DNA of 64,000 nucleotides from NCBI GenBank assembly GCA_037176725.1, contig JAZBRS010000029.1, positions 128,373,001-128,437,000 of the forward strand, given 5' to 3'. Position 1 is the first letter of the stretch. The number at the start of each line of letters is the position of its first letter. The notes below the pieces were generated by a model, which had not been told where the DNA came from, did no database searches, and worked only from the letters and a program-made list of their open reading frames with translations. The position numbers and the translations under genes are program-made. This document shows, in pieces, positions 46,801 to 56,983 of the stretch. This DNA is from Posidonia oceanica (Eukaryota > Streptophyta > Magnoliopsida > Alismatales > Posidoniaceae).

Positions 46801-49541
46801 GGTCCCCCGACGATCTCCAGAGCTCGGTGCAGTCGCCGGTGGTGGTCTCCGCCCTCTCGCACCTCCGCAGCCCTCCTGTGCCGATGGTGGTGGGCGCCGG
46901 TGGTTCACTGCTACAGTGCCAGCCACCGTCGGTAATTTACTGTAGCGTTATTTTCTCAGTAATATAGTTTCTGTGGGAATATTGCATGTTTGCCCTAAGT
47001 TGCTTCATTTTTGCATTCTGGTCCTCAGGATATTTAATCTGCTTAGTTTTAAATTTAATACCATGCTAAATTGCTTCATTTATTCCTGTTTTTCTGTATT
47101 TACATTCCGGTCCTTTTACTGTGCTGTGTAGTTGTAATTTTTTATGTTTTAGCCCCTCTGCTTTCAATTTTTGCATATAGGTCCTGCTTTAAATCAGATC
47201 ATTTATTTGCATTGATTTTACCATATCACATTGCATTCTGAACCCCTGTTTTTTCTCATTTTTGCATTTTCATCCTCTGCACTGTAGTAACTTAGGTTTC
47301 ATTTTTAATTTTTGCATGCTGCATTGCATATTTGTCCCTCGGTTTTTTCATTTTTGCATGTAGGTCCTGTTAAGTGCACAGTAATCATTTTGCATGCATT
47401 TTTGCTTATTGCATTGCATTTTCAACCCTGTTTTTTTTTAAAAAATTGCACATCAGTCCTGTCTTCTGATTTCAGAGCATGTTTACCATATAAAATTGCA
47501 TATTTGACCCTTGCATGATTCAAAAATCACACATAGGTCCTTGCATCCTTTAAAAACCATGTAAAAAGACTGTTTTGCCCCTAAAGTTGCATCTTAGCTC
47601 CTATGCTTACAAAATTGCATGTAGACCCTCCACTTGCATTCCCGGACTCCCCAAAACCCTGTTTTTTGGAAAATTTGCACTTTAGACCCTAGTTTTTTCA
47701 AAATTGCATTCTGATTTCTTTTTGCTTTCAAAACTTCTTCTGATGCATACCCTCTTTTCAAAATGGCTTTCTGAACCCAGTCTTTTGCAAAATAACCCTC
47801 TGTCCTCTCCTGTTTTCAAAACTCTCTCTTGTGGGCTCCATCCTTTTTGAAAATTCGCTTTTAGCCTCCTTTTCTTTTTCAAAAATGGCATTTGAACCTC
47901 TGTTTTTCTAAAAATTCCCTTCTTGTCTTTTCTTGCATCTTGCATGCATCCTGCATTCATTTAGCTTTGCATTTTAGCATCCCTTTGCACACACTAAGCA
48001 CCTTTTAGCTCCCCTTCACTTGGGAGGACCTTTTGCACACCCCTAGGACCTCCTGAACACCTAGATCTGTTCTTCTCCCCTGTTCTGGCCTTCCTGCCTT
48101 GAAGCTGCGATATCTTCCGATCCGGCCGTTGGATCTTCTCAAGTAAGCTGCCCAGGCGACCGCAGCGAAGCGCTCTTCAGCATGGACTAAACAGATCTCA
48201 GATCAGGCTCCCGGATTTCCAGGTATGTCCTCCTGAACCCCTGCATTGCATTCATTTGCATCCCATTTGCATAGTTTTCCTCGTTTTCGATTTCTGTCTC
48301 TTTGAGCATGTAGAATAGGACCTCCCCTTTCTGCTTAGCAACTTAGATCCCCATTTTGCGTTTCCCCATGCGTTTTGTGTTGAGTTTTCCCTGGATTTAC
48401 CACTTAATGTGACTTTCTTCCCCCTTTTCCACGATCCGATCGCATCGCGAGCTTTGGGCAGCGTGCGAGACACACTGTGGAATAGTTTAGTGGGAAACGG
48501 TCACGAAGGAGTGGTAATCCCTCCGTTTGCTCACTCTCTCCTTTGTAGGTCTTCACACCTACTCTGTGTGGCCCCGGACAACGCCTGTTCTCACGCATGC
48601 GTTGTTCCACTTCTCCTTTTACTGTTTCTAATCTTTTCCTTGCATTTGCATTCGCACGGCTTCTCCGAGGTTTTTATCTCACTGCTTTTGGCACCGTTTT
48701 GCGTGCCTGCTTTGTCTTTCGCGCCGTTTTGTGCGCTCGCCCTGTTTTTGGCACAGTTTTGCGTGCTCGACATCGTCTTTTGCACCGATTTGCATGCCGC
48801 CTTGCTTTCTCGCCTGTTTTGCATGCCGATCTTGTCTTTTTGCACCGTTTTGCGCGCTTTCTTGTTTTTCGCCTCGTTTTGCGTGTCTTACGCCGTTTTC
48901 TTTCGCATGTCGATTGCATTGCATGTTTTTGCCGTTGTTTTGCTTTTTTGCTTGCATTTGCATATAGGGCTGTGATGCTTACTGCTTGGAGTTCTCACGA
49001 GCCAGGTTTCGCCCAGTTCGGAACACAGACAGCGTCGCTGAGCACTTAGAGAGCACGTTTACTTCCTTGCTCTGCATCCTCTCCACTTAGAGCACACCTT
49101 GAGCATTCATTTAGGCATTCATAGGCACATAGGCATTCAATCCTGCATTTCCTTGTGTATGCGAGCGTAAGCCTGGAAAGACCGATTCTCGGGCATGTCG
49201 GGGGTGCCTAACACCTTCCCCGCACGTAACAGGAGTCCTTGCCCTGTCTTTTGGCCCGCAATGACCATACTGCCCTTATCCTAGGCTAGAGTCATCTCTT
49301 TTGCATGCATTTGCATTTGTTTTCCCTTGTATTGCTTTACTTTGCATTTCTTGCTTGGTTTTGCGTGTTAATTCACGCATTTCCCCCGATTTTCCTTGTC
49401 TCCCGTTAATGGACATGGTGGCGACTCTGATTTGTCTTATCTTTCTCTTTTCTCCTCGATTTTAAGTGTTTTCGAGTTGAGCCTCTTCCTCGGATCCAAT
49501 CGCCGCTAATAGCGAGCCTGATTCCGATCGGGATTGCTACA
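43815..49541 (+). mobile_element. Solo LTR C, 5.7 kb
   Basis: It starts TGTTGACACCCCATCTTGG and ends GGGATTGCTACA, with CCTTG on both sides. No primer site, coding region or second LTR lies inside, so it is one LTR left after LTR-LTR recombination. From the left: a C-rich start; an A-rich stretch (44500-45250); C-rich sequence (45400-46900); degenerate GCATGTAGGTCC-like units (46980-47960); GTTTTGCGTGC-rich sequence (48650-48960); the group's shared block (49176-49245); and a relic primer-like TGGCGACTC (49419). Open frames inside are low-complexity and on both strands. At 5.7 kb it is near the upper end known for plant LTRs. Confidence 0.85.
49176..49245 (+). promoter_or_regulatory. Conserved LTR block (solo LTR C)
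   Basis: GGAAAGACCG...GGGGGTGCCTAACACC-TTCCCC...TAACAGGAGTCCTT. Same block as at 12261, 16112 and 52463. Confidence 0.6.
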
Positions 49542-49868
49542 CCTTGTCTCCTCGTTCCTGGACAAGGACAAGTCTCTTTTTGCATGCCTCTTCGGAGCCT
49601 CGCTTGTCTTGTCTCCTCATTCCCTAGACGAGGACAAGCCTCTTTTTGTGTGCCTCTTCGGAGCCTTGCTCGCCTTGTCTCCTCGTTCCTTAGACGAGGA
49701 CAAGCATCTTTTTGCGTGCCTCGCTCGCCTTGTCTCCTCGTTCCCTGGACGAGGACAAGCCTCTTTTTGTGTGCCTCTTTTTGCATGCCTCTTCGGAGCC
49801 TCGCTCGCCTTGTCTCCTCATTCCCTGGACGAGGATAAGCCTCTTTTTGCGTGCCTCTGCGGAGCCTT
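49542..49868 (+). repeat. 66-bp hairpin array, right block with duplication CCTTG
   Basis: About five more units, some shortened. It continues the array cut at 43814, and its first five bases are the right target duplication. Confidence 0.85.
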
Positions 49869-50470
49869 GCTTCGTGCTAGCAGCCCTAACTGCTCGGTCG
49901 ACAACCGTTAAGTGTCTGCTCGGCCTGGCAGACCTAACTGCTCGAATGACACCCGTTACACTGTCTGCCGTGTTTTCGATGCCAGGAACTTTTCGCTTGC
50001 CCCTGGTATCCCTTTCCCAATACCAGGGGCATCTTTTTAGTTGCCTCGGTATCATTTCTCTTTTCCTTGTGGGCTGGTAACCCAAATTGCTCGGATGGCA
50101 TCCGTCATCATGCCCGGCGTTTTTCTCCTTGGGCTGATAAGTGATAACCCAAACTAACCGGCGAAGAGTCCGTCAACTCCTTGCGCTGATAACCCTATTA
50201 TCCGGTGTTGAGTCCGTCAACTCACCACTCATTGCATCATGTAGCATGGCATCGACGATCATGGCATGGCATCGCCCTCTGCAAGTGTCCCTAGCAGAGT
50301 TGGCATCATAGCATCGCTTAGAGCCGCTCAAGCTCAGCACCGCACACCAGCATCATCACCAGCATCAACATCGGCATCAACATCCTTGTGAGCATAGGTT
50401 GCATCGCTCTAACTCGGACGGGGTGTCTTGTCAACCCTAAGCAGCAGTCTCGATTTCCTGTGACCTCGCT
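49869..50470 (+). other. 3' UTR of the giant element
   Basis: GCAGCCCTAACTGCTCGG units, then two GATAACCC...GAGTCCGTCAACTC repeats (50110-50240), then GCATCATGTAGCATGG-type sequence. It matches, part by part, 7820-8850 before LTR A. No gene seen. Confidence 0.6.
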
Positions 50471-50484
50471 CAGGGAGGGGCATC
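50471..50484 (+). other. Polypurine tract of the giant element
   Basis: CAGGGAGGGGCATC is directly before TGTAGACACC. Confidence 0.8.
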
Positions 50485-52754
50485 TGTAGACACCCCATTT
50501 TTACGGGTATTCATCGACGGATGCTTCCAGAGGAACAAGCTCGGTTGCAGTGGACCTAACCCCACTCCAGATCCCAACAAACCATCCCAAAAGCCACCTC
50601 ACACTTCAAACCCATCAAAACCCAACTCACAACAAAGCCTAGGTCCATCAACAGCCTGGTATACCCTGGAATGAGCTCAGAATCCAGCTACTGACTTCTA
50701 ATACAGACTTAGCGTCTCTAGACAACATCATCTCACGACGTCTATAGAAGATGGCATCAACCAGTGCCTACCTCAAACGTAGACAAGCGACGCACTGTTA
50801 GGCGCGTATTACTGGCGCAATGTTCTGTTTCAGTAAAACTATCAGAAGGGTTTCTTTTGCCATTCCACACCACAATCCATTGCATCCGCACCTACCATTA
50901 GCCCCAGCGGATCTAAGTATGCACCCACTCACATCCAGCCCTCACACCATAATCCAATGCCAATCCTACCCCTTCCACTACCTTCCAAAGCATCCAACCT
51001 GCCTATTGGCGTCGGTTTGAAACCAACGACATCCATGCATGCAAACCATCTATAAAACACGTCCATATCCCTCCATTTCCATTGCCATGGAGATTGCCCT
51101 TGAGACCCCTTGGAGATTACCTTGAGACAGCTTTGTGATTGTCTTGAGACCACCTGGAATCCTTGCATCCCACTGGAATTCCACTGCAACCCGACCTCCC
51201 GGAGTCCGTCGCCTTCCACCGAGAGCACGCGCCGACTCTCCACAGGTGAGCATCTTCATCACTTAGTGTAGCATTAGTTGTTGCATGCTTTGTGGTTTCT
51301 TTAGCATTACTGCTCTTCATCGTTGTTTTCTGGTTTTTATTCCACTACCGTCGACGAGCATCTTGTTTTCTTTCCTATTTTGCACTCGCATTGCATCCAG
51401 AGGACCCGTTCGACCTCCACCACCTCCGACCTAGGCTCACAATGGAGCTGGATTGAGTCTCCGGCCGCGACAATGGCTGGCGACCCATTTCTTTCCCACA
51501 AGCAGCCGTCGGGTGGGGAGGCCATTGCATGCATACATTTTGTTGCTTCTTTGTTCCCTGTGATGCTATATCATCTTCTCTAGCTTCGTCGATCATCGCT
51601 TCGTAGCTTTCATTCTTGCATATCGCTTAATTGTGCAACGAGGCTACGGTCTGTTCTACGTTTTCTGGTGCGAACAAGACAAGCAGCTAGATTTGGCGTC
51701 AGTATACGGCGTTAGCTTTGGGTGTGCCTATAACGTGTCAATATCTAGCGTGACATGTCGACGTGCAGCCCAGAACCAGGACAGTTCCTCAACCGACTTG
51801 CTTTCTGTCTTTTCCAATCTTTTATGATTGTCATGCATCCTATTTTGGTTCATCCAATATCTGTTTGCTTGGTTTTATGCTTTGTATGCCAAGCATTTGT
51901 ACTTTGAGATCTGTGGTCTCTCTATAACTCTGGAAATGCGTCCTGTGAGCGACAGGATCAAACGTAGATTATACGCGTTACTTTTGGGCACGTGTATAAG
52001 GCGTCTAGATCCAGCGCGCAACCTGAACCAGAGTTGACCGTATGCAGAGTTTTGTTTATGTGTTTACTCATCTATTATTGTCCTCTGTTGATTCCTGCAT
52101 CTCTGTTTATCGTGATTTACATCGCCTTGCATGGATTTCGATGTTTTGATTTCCGATTGCATGCATAGAGCAATGATGATTACTACCTGGAGTTCATTTG
52201 AACTGTCGGCGCGATGATTGAGTGGGCATCCCCAGTGGATGATCCTAGCGCGCCTTAGCGGCGCGAGTGCCCAGTTTAATCCCAGAACACTGGTAGCATG
52301 GCTGAGCCCAGTTTTCATGTTTTAAAACGCATCTCCCTTCATTTATTAGCACTCTGCATGTTTTCAAATGTCATAGCATTGCATCTTTGCATCTTGCTTC
52401 TTGAAGCATACATTAATTGGCATGATTCGCCTACATTGACTATGCAAAAGTGGAAGTGGCCTAGGAAGACTGCTCCTTGGGTGCATGGGGGTGCCTAATA
52501 CCTTCCCCATGCGTAACAGGAATCCTTACCCTTCTCTCTGGACCGCAGTGATCCCGTGTCGCATCCTTTCGAGTCGGATTTCATGTTTCTTTGCATTGCA
52601 TTGCATGTTTTCCTTCTGTTTTCTTTATTCGGTTTTCCTCATCTTCTAGCATTTAATAGACTAGGTGGTGACTCCCTCCTTTTTCCTTTTCCCTTGTTTT
52701 ATGCTTTTTTCCTTATTCCGGTGTTTTCCCGAGTCGAGCATCCACCCCGGATTC
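50485..52754 (+). mobile_element. 3' LTR of the giant element, truncated at its 3' end
   Basis: It aligns with 14140-16395 throughout, with TATA box at 51050-51058, shared block at 52463-52531 and relic primer-like TGGTGACTCC at 52666. At CCGGATTC (52754) the match stops and the sequence changes to that of the gag-type element's LTR. The last ~110 bases and the right target duplication are missing. Confidence 0.85.
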
Positions 52755-53336
52755 CCGAGTTGAGAAAGAGTTTTGAGAGAGCTTGAGTCCTCCTTTGTCG
52801 TCAATGACATCATGTCGACACCTCTTGCTTTCCATGCATAGATAAAAAGGGGGCTCTCTTTAGTTTTCCTTTTCTTTTCATATCATATGTTTAATTTCGT
52901 AGTATAGCAAAGCATTTCATTTCATATATTGTTGTAGCTAGGCATTCATTCATTGTTGCAACAGGGGGGATAAAACCCCTCGGGTAAGTGTTTCTCTTTG
53001 CTTATTTTATGTCATTTTTATTTACCTTAGATCAGTTACTACACAATATCTAATCTGCATAATTAAATCTGTCTTGCAAGGAAAAGAAGAAGAAGAAGAA
53101 GAAACTCATCAAGCACGGGCACCCTTGGGCAACGCAGGTGTTGTCCCAAGGTAGCTGAACCCGCAACCATATCACATCTCTCAAGGCGTCTCGAGGGCCA
53201 GCGAAAGCAAACCGAGAGTGGCGATCACACCAATTTCATCACCTGTGGAGTGACGGAGTTGGATACAAAAGGGGACCCCGAGAAAAAGCAAATAGAACCA
53301 AAACAAGCTCTTCTCCCTCAAAACCCCATATCCACA
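52755..53336 (+). mobile_element. LTR remnant (R/U5 side) of the gag-only element
   Basis: GAGCTTGAGTCCTCCTTTGTC and CATCATGTCGACA match the minus-strand element's LTR near 6.1 kb. It ends CCACA at 53336. The U3 and TATA box are missing. A donor-like CGG|GTAAGT (52984) and acceptor-like TTGCAAG (53080) bracket 97 bases. Confidence 0.65.
52984..53080 (+). other. Putative leader intron
   Basis: GTAAGT at 52984 and CAAG ending at 53080, with a GAAAAGAAG exon start. Position and length agree with the other two leaders (404-501, and 5927-5810 on minus). Confidence 0.45.
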
Positions 53337-53339
53337 GAT

Positions 53340-53359
53340 TGGCGATCACTGTGGGACGG
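53340..53359 (+). other. Primer binding site of the gag-only element
   Basis: TGGCGATCACTGTGGGACGG begins three bases after the LTR end CCACA. A second TGGCGATCAC lies about 125 bases upstream, inside the LTR. The tRNA is not identified. Confidence 0.55.
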
Positions 53360-53591
53360 CTAAAAGTGCCCCCGTGCTAGATGAGTGTTCTCTTCTTCTT
53401 CTTTCTTTTCCTTTGCAACTTTTATTTAATTTTTGCGGATTTTTTTCGAGATCGTGGCGAAATTCCTCATAGTTTTTTGAGGCACCATAACCTTCTCAGT
53501 ATTTGTTCTTAATTTAGGTTCTTAAAATCATGTTTCCACTTCTTGTTTGAATAAATCTGGTCTGTCAATGTGTTAAAAGCTGTGCAGGGCA

Positions 53592-55402
53592 GCGTCCTAC
53601 ATAGGACGCAACCTATTCTGGCGTTGTACACATCTGGCCAGTTTTCTATTTTTTCTTGCAATTTCTTCTATAATTTCTTTTGTTAGGTTTTTATATGTTG
53701 AAAAATGCATGCAACCACCCCTTTCTTTTGTTCTGATTCTCGGGAATAAATGGATGTTTGAGTAAAAAAAATCTTGTTTTAGCTTTCTGAAAAAAAAGGG
53801 AGTATTTCCTCTTAGTGTGTTAGACGCTAATACTTATTGCGTCTTACATAAAACGCTACCGGTGGTGGCGTCTTACACATCTAGACTGGATCCTTTCTGT
53901 TTTTAAAATCTTTCTTTGTTTTCTTTTTATAATTGACCCAAGGAATGAGGTGTGAGGTGATCAGCTCTGCCGTAGGGACCGGAGCTTTAATCCTTGAGTG
54001 CTTTTCAAAAATCCAAATAAAAATCAAGTTTTCTGTGTGACTTGTTTGGCCCTATTTAGAGAACTAATTTGATTGTGTCTTTTCTTGGATTACACAAAAT
54101 AACCACTTAAATCCTGAGCACCTCTGTTGCAAAGGACTTAAGAGAGGTGTTTGTGTTGTCACTTGCTTTCACAAGGGGTACTCTTCTTTTCCTTGCTCTA
54201 TGTGAAAGTAAGTTAGAATCCCAAGTCTAGATTTATATTCCTTCCCCCCCTTCGATGGTTTGTTTATCTTGATTGTTATTGTGTTGATACGCGAGAGACC
54301 TGATCAATTCTGAGTACGCTGGGCTCTACCTCTACGGGGTAGGGACCTAAGTGTGCTCAGGCTCCCCAAAGATTCTCAGGAGTTGAGATAGGGGCAATAC
54401 CAAAGAAGAGAAATATTTTGTCTTGTTTGTGAGGATCCATAGACAACCCACGAAGGCAAGCCATACCCAAGCCTTAAGGAATCCTGAGAGTCACGTAGGT
54501 TTAAAACACTAATAACAAAGCGAAATCCAAAAATCAAAACTTTTAATCGCTGTTTGAAAGTGTTTCGGTACAGCTCTCTGTTACAAGGTGTTGGACACTA
54601 CAACTATCTGTGTCCTACGTTGGACGCAACCTATAGTGCGTCCAACACATTGTCTGTTTATTCCTTTCATTGCTTGGTTATTTTGTGGAATTACTGATCC
54701 AGCTGCAGGATGAATGTTTGAATAGGGGTTGTAAACAAGTCATTTGAACTTTATTTTTGAGTCTTTTTCTTTTCTTAGAAGCTCGTATTAGGCTACAAAG
54801 AACTTTTGTAACTCTTGTTTCTTTTCTTTCTTTTGTCTACCAAAGTGTAAGCATTGTAATGTTTTCCCTTTACTAGTAAAAAGAGAGAGAGAAAAATTAA
54901 AAAAATCAAAAAAAAAAGAAGAGAAAAATCAGAAAGGGAAAAAGGAAAAAAGAAGCAAAAGGAAAAAAGATCAAAAAAAAAACAAAGAAAAGAAAAAGAA
55001 AGACAAAGAAAGTCCGTGTATGGTCCTGTGATCCTCAAGAACACAGGGATTTTGTTCATCAAGAAATATCTCCCAAAGTAGCATTTGGCAGTACAAAGAT
55101 CAGTTCAACAAACAACTTGAAGTGTTGGAAGTTGTAAAGCAGAACGTCCAACATTGGACGCTATAAATGTCAGCGTCCTACACTGCCATTTTACTTCAGA
55201 GCCAATCGGCGCATTAATCGCTTGCCATTTGCCAAGATTAAATCTAAAAATACAAGTGTGTTCTAGGGAGTTGTGGTAGTCATTTCTACATAGTCAAGCA
55301 CTAACTGCATTAGTTAAACCAACCAACAGAAGACAGGGGTGTTGGACGCTATCTTCTCTTGCGTCATACATTGGATGCTGCTCGTATCTACGTCCTACAC
55401 TT
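53592..55402 (+). repeat. GCGTCC/GGACGC hairpin modules in the leader
   Basis: Modules lie at 53590-53635, 53818-53882, 54598-54648, 55143-55184 and 55339-55402. 53592-53609 is GCGTCCTACATAGGACGC with perfect eight-base arms. A full module reads roughly TGTTGGACGC, gap, GCGTCCTACATTGGACGC, AACCTATTCT, GCGTCCAACAC. Confidence 0.65.
53945..54370 (+). promoter_or_regulatory. Conserved leader blocks
   Basis: GGTGTGAGGTGATCAGCTCT and GCCGTAGGGACC (53947-53980), and CTCTACCTCTACGGGGTAGG with GACCTAAGTGTGCTCAGG (54327-54362). Both are matched closely on the minus strand at 5052-5095 and 4670-4735. Noncoding conservation between inverted relatives suggests a leader RNA function such as packaging or initiation. 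Confidence 0.5.
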
Positions 55403-55445
55403 ACTGTAACTGAACTTAAGCAGAAACGAGGAAAAGTTGAGCCAA

Positions 55446-56983
55446 ATGTCTGAATCCGAAAGCAGCTACTTAGATACAGATAGCATGCCCGAGGAGGAAT
55501 CCATCATGAGGTTATTCTATCCAACCACTGGAGAGGAACTGGATCCCAACTCGGCCCAATATCAAATATTGTGTCGCTTCCTTTACAGTGACAACAATCA
55601 TCCCGGTCAAATCAAAGAGATGAGGATCTCCATCAAGGTCAACACCTCTCTGGTAAAAGACTACGAAGGTCTGTTGCAAGCCACATCCCTAACAATTTGT
55701 ACCAGAGACAGCACGGAAATGCGCCGTCGGATACCCAACACCAGGGGCAGGGAAACGACTCACCAAGAGGATTCCGAGAAAGGGTCAATCCTCTGTTCGT
55801 TGAGCGGCCACAGCAACGATCACATGGAAAAGGAGTCGATCCATTTTTCTCCAACCAACCAGAGCAGAGATTCCGGATTCCTCTTCAACCGGGTATGAAT
55901 ATACAAGGTGACAATCGACAGCCACATGCCAATCAAATATCAAATCCTCAAATTCATGGCGGGCTCAGTAATTTAGCAGAAATGAGGAAGGTGTTAAATT
56001 CCTTAGGGGTTCAGACACAAGCTCCCCCAACTTTTGACATGGACAAATTCCCAGCATTTCAGCTTCCTCCTGGCTTCAAGTATTCAAAGACGCCTAAGTT
56101 TGATGGGACCACCAACCCATAAACCCACATCGTCCGGTTTCAAATGGAATCAGCTCCACACTTCCATGACTTGGGGTTCATCATCCACCTTTTCTTCTAT
56201 TCATTGGAAGGTGAACCCGTGGATTGGTTCCTTACCCTCTCCAGAGATGACCTCAGCAGCTTCGACAAGATCAAGGAGTGTTTCTTGACCAAATATCAAC
56301 ACAAGATCGAGTCGAAGCCAACCTTTCATAACTTGAGTAGGGAGACCATGAACTCGGGTGAAGAATGGGTCACTTTTGCAAATAGATGGCTGGAGATAGC
56401 TGCCAAATCAGGCCTGGACATCCCAGAAAGACAAGTCATCCAGACATTGATTGCAAATGCTAATGGACCAATGAAAAAGGTGTTGGCAAATGCCTATTGC
56501 TCTTCTGTGACTGCACTCTACGAGGTAGCCACTTCTGTGAAGGAAAATATGCATGAATTTCAGAAGATAGAAGGCGATACTGAGTCCATTCATCAACTTG
56601 CAAAGCAATGAGATTCTCCTCTTCAAGATTACCGGCAGAATGGCAACCACTCTGGAAAAGAAGGCAATGCCAGGGGCAACTACCATCATACAGCTCCACA
56701 ATAGCAGTCCAAGAGACCAAAGCGCACTAGCTATCCTCCTATTCCGGTCACGCTGATGGATATGTTTGCAGAAATGATAGAAGCCCAAGCAATTGACCTC
56801 CCACCTCGAAGACCTGAAGGGGCGAACTGCGACAGAAGCAAATATTGCCAGTACCACAGGAGACGTGGGCACAATTTAGAAGACTGCTGAGTCTTTAAGG
56901 ACATCGTCTATGACCTGGTAGACGCAGATGTCTTCAATTGGGATGTATTGATAGAGAGGGTTCGGAGGCGCCATCAAGACTGA
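55446..56983 (+). pseudogene. Gag of the gag-only element
   Basis: ATG at 55446 (MSESESSYLDTD). A frameshift near 55.68 kb moves to the frame that then holds to the end: NLAEMRKVLNSLGVQTQAP, FQLPPGFKYSKTPKFDG, QMESAPHFHDLGFIIHLFF, EPVDWFLTLSRDDLSSF, FLTKYQHKIESKPTFHNLS, and a zinc knuckle C-x2-H-x4-H-x4-C (YCQYHRRRGHNLEDC, about 56.85 kb). Stops: TAA 56120, TGA 56609, TAG 56701 and TGA 56888. The frame ends at TGA 56980 with no protease after it, unlike the minus-strand relative. It would give a particle protein only. Confidence 0.8.

Larger units (their letters stand above)
14140..52754 (+). mobile_element. Giant Tat/Ogre-type Ty3/gypsy element with nested insertions
   Basis: A complete-order element: 5' LTR, tRNA-Arg-type primer site, gag-protease-RT-RNaseH-second RNaseH-integrase, a long 3' region with antisense genes and tandem arrays, polypurine tract (50471-50484), and 3' LTR (50485-52754, missing its last ~110 bases). 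Two later elements lie inside it: 23839-30980 and 43815-49541. Subtracting them with one target copy each leaves about 25.7 kb, the size known for Ogre-like members of the Tat clade. Element order, primer type and the doubled RNase H all point to Tat. The left flank is GTTGC (14135-14139); the right flank is lost, so no target duplication can be checked. Confidence 0.85.

Noticed and set aside
45856..46926. Pro-rich frame on + and Gly/Arg-rich frame on - inside solo LTR C
   Set aside because: Overlapping complementary low-complexity frames in C-rich LTR sequence, with no recognisable domain.
54327..54362. Possible tRNA-like sequence in the conserved leader block
   Set aside because: No complete cloverleaf or A/B boxes could be traced. 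I treat it as a leader element only.
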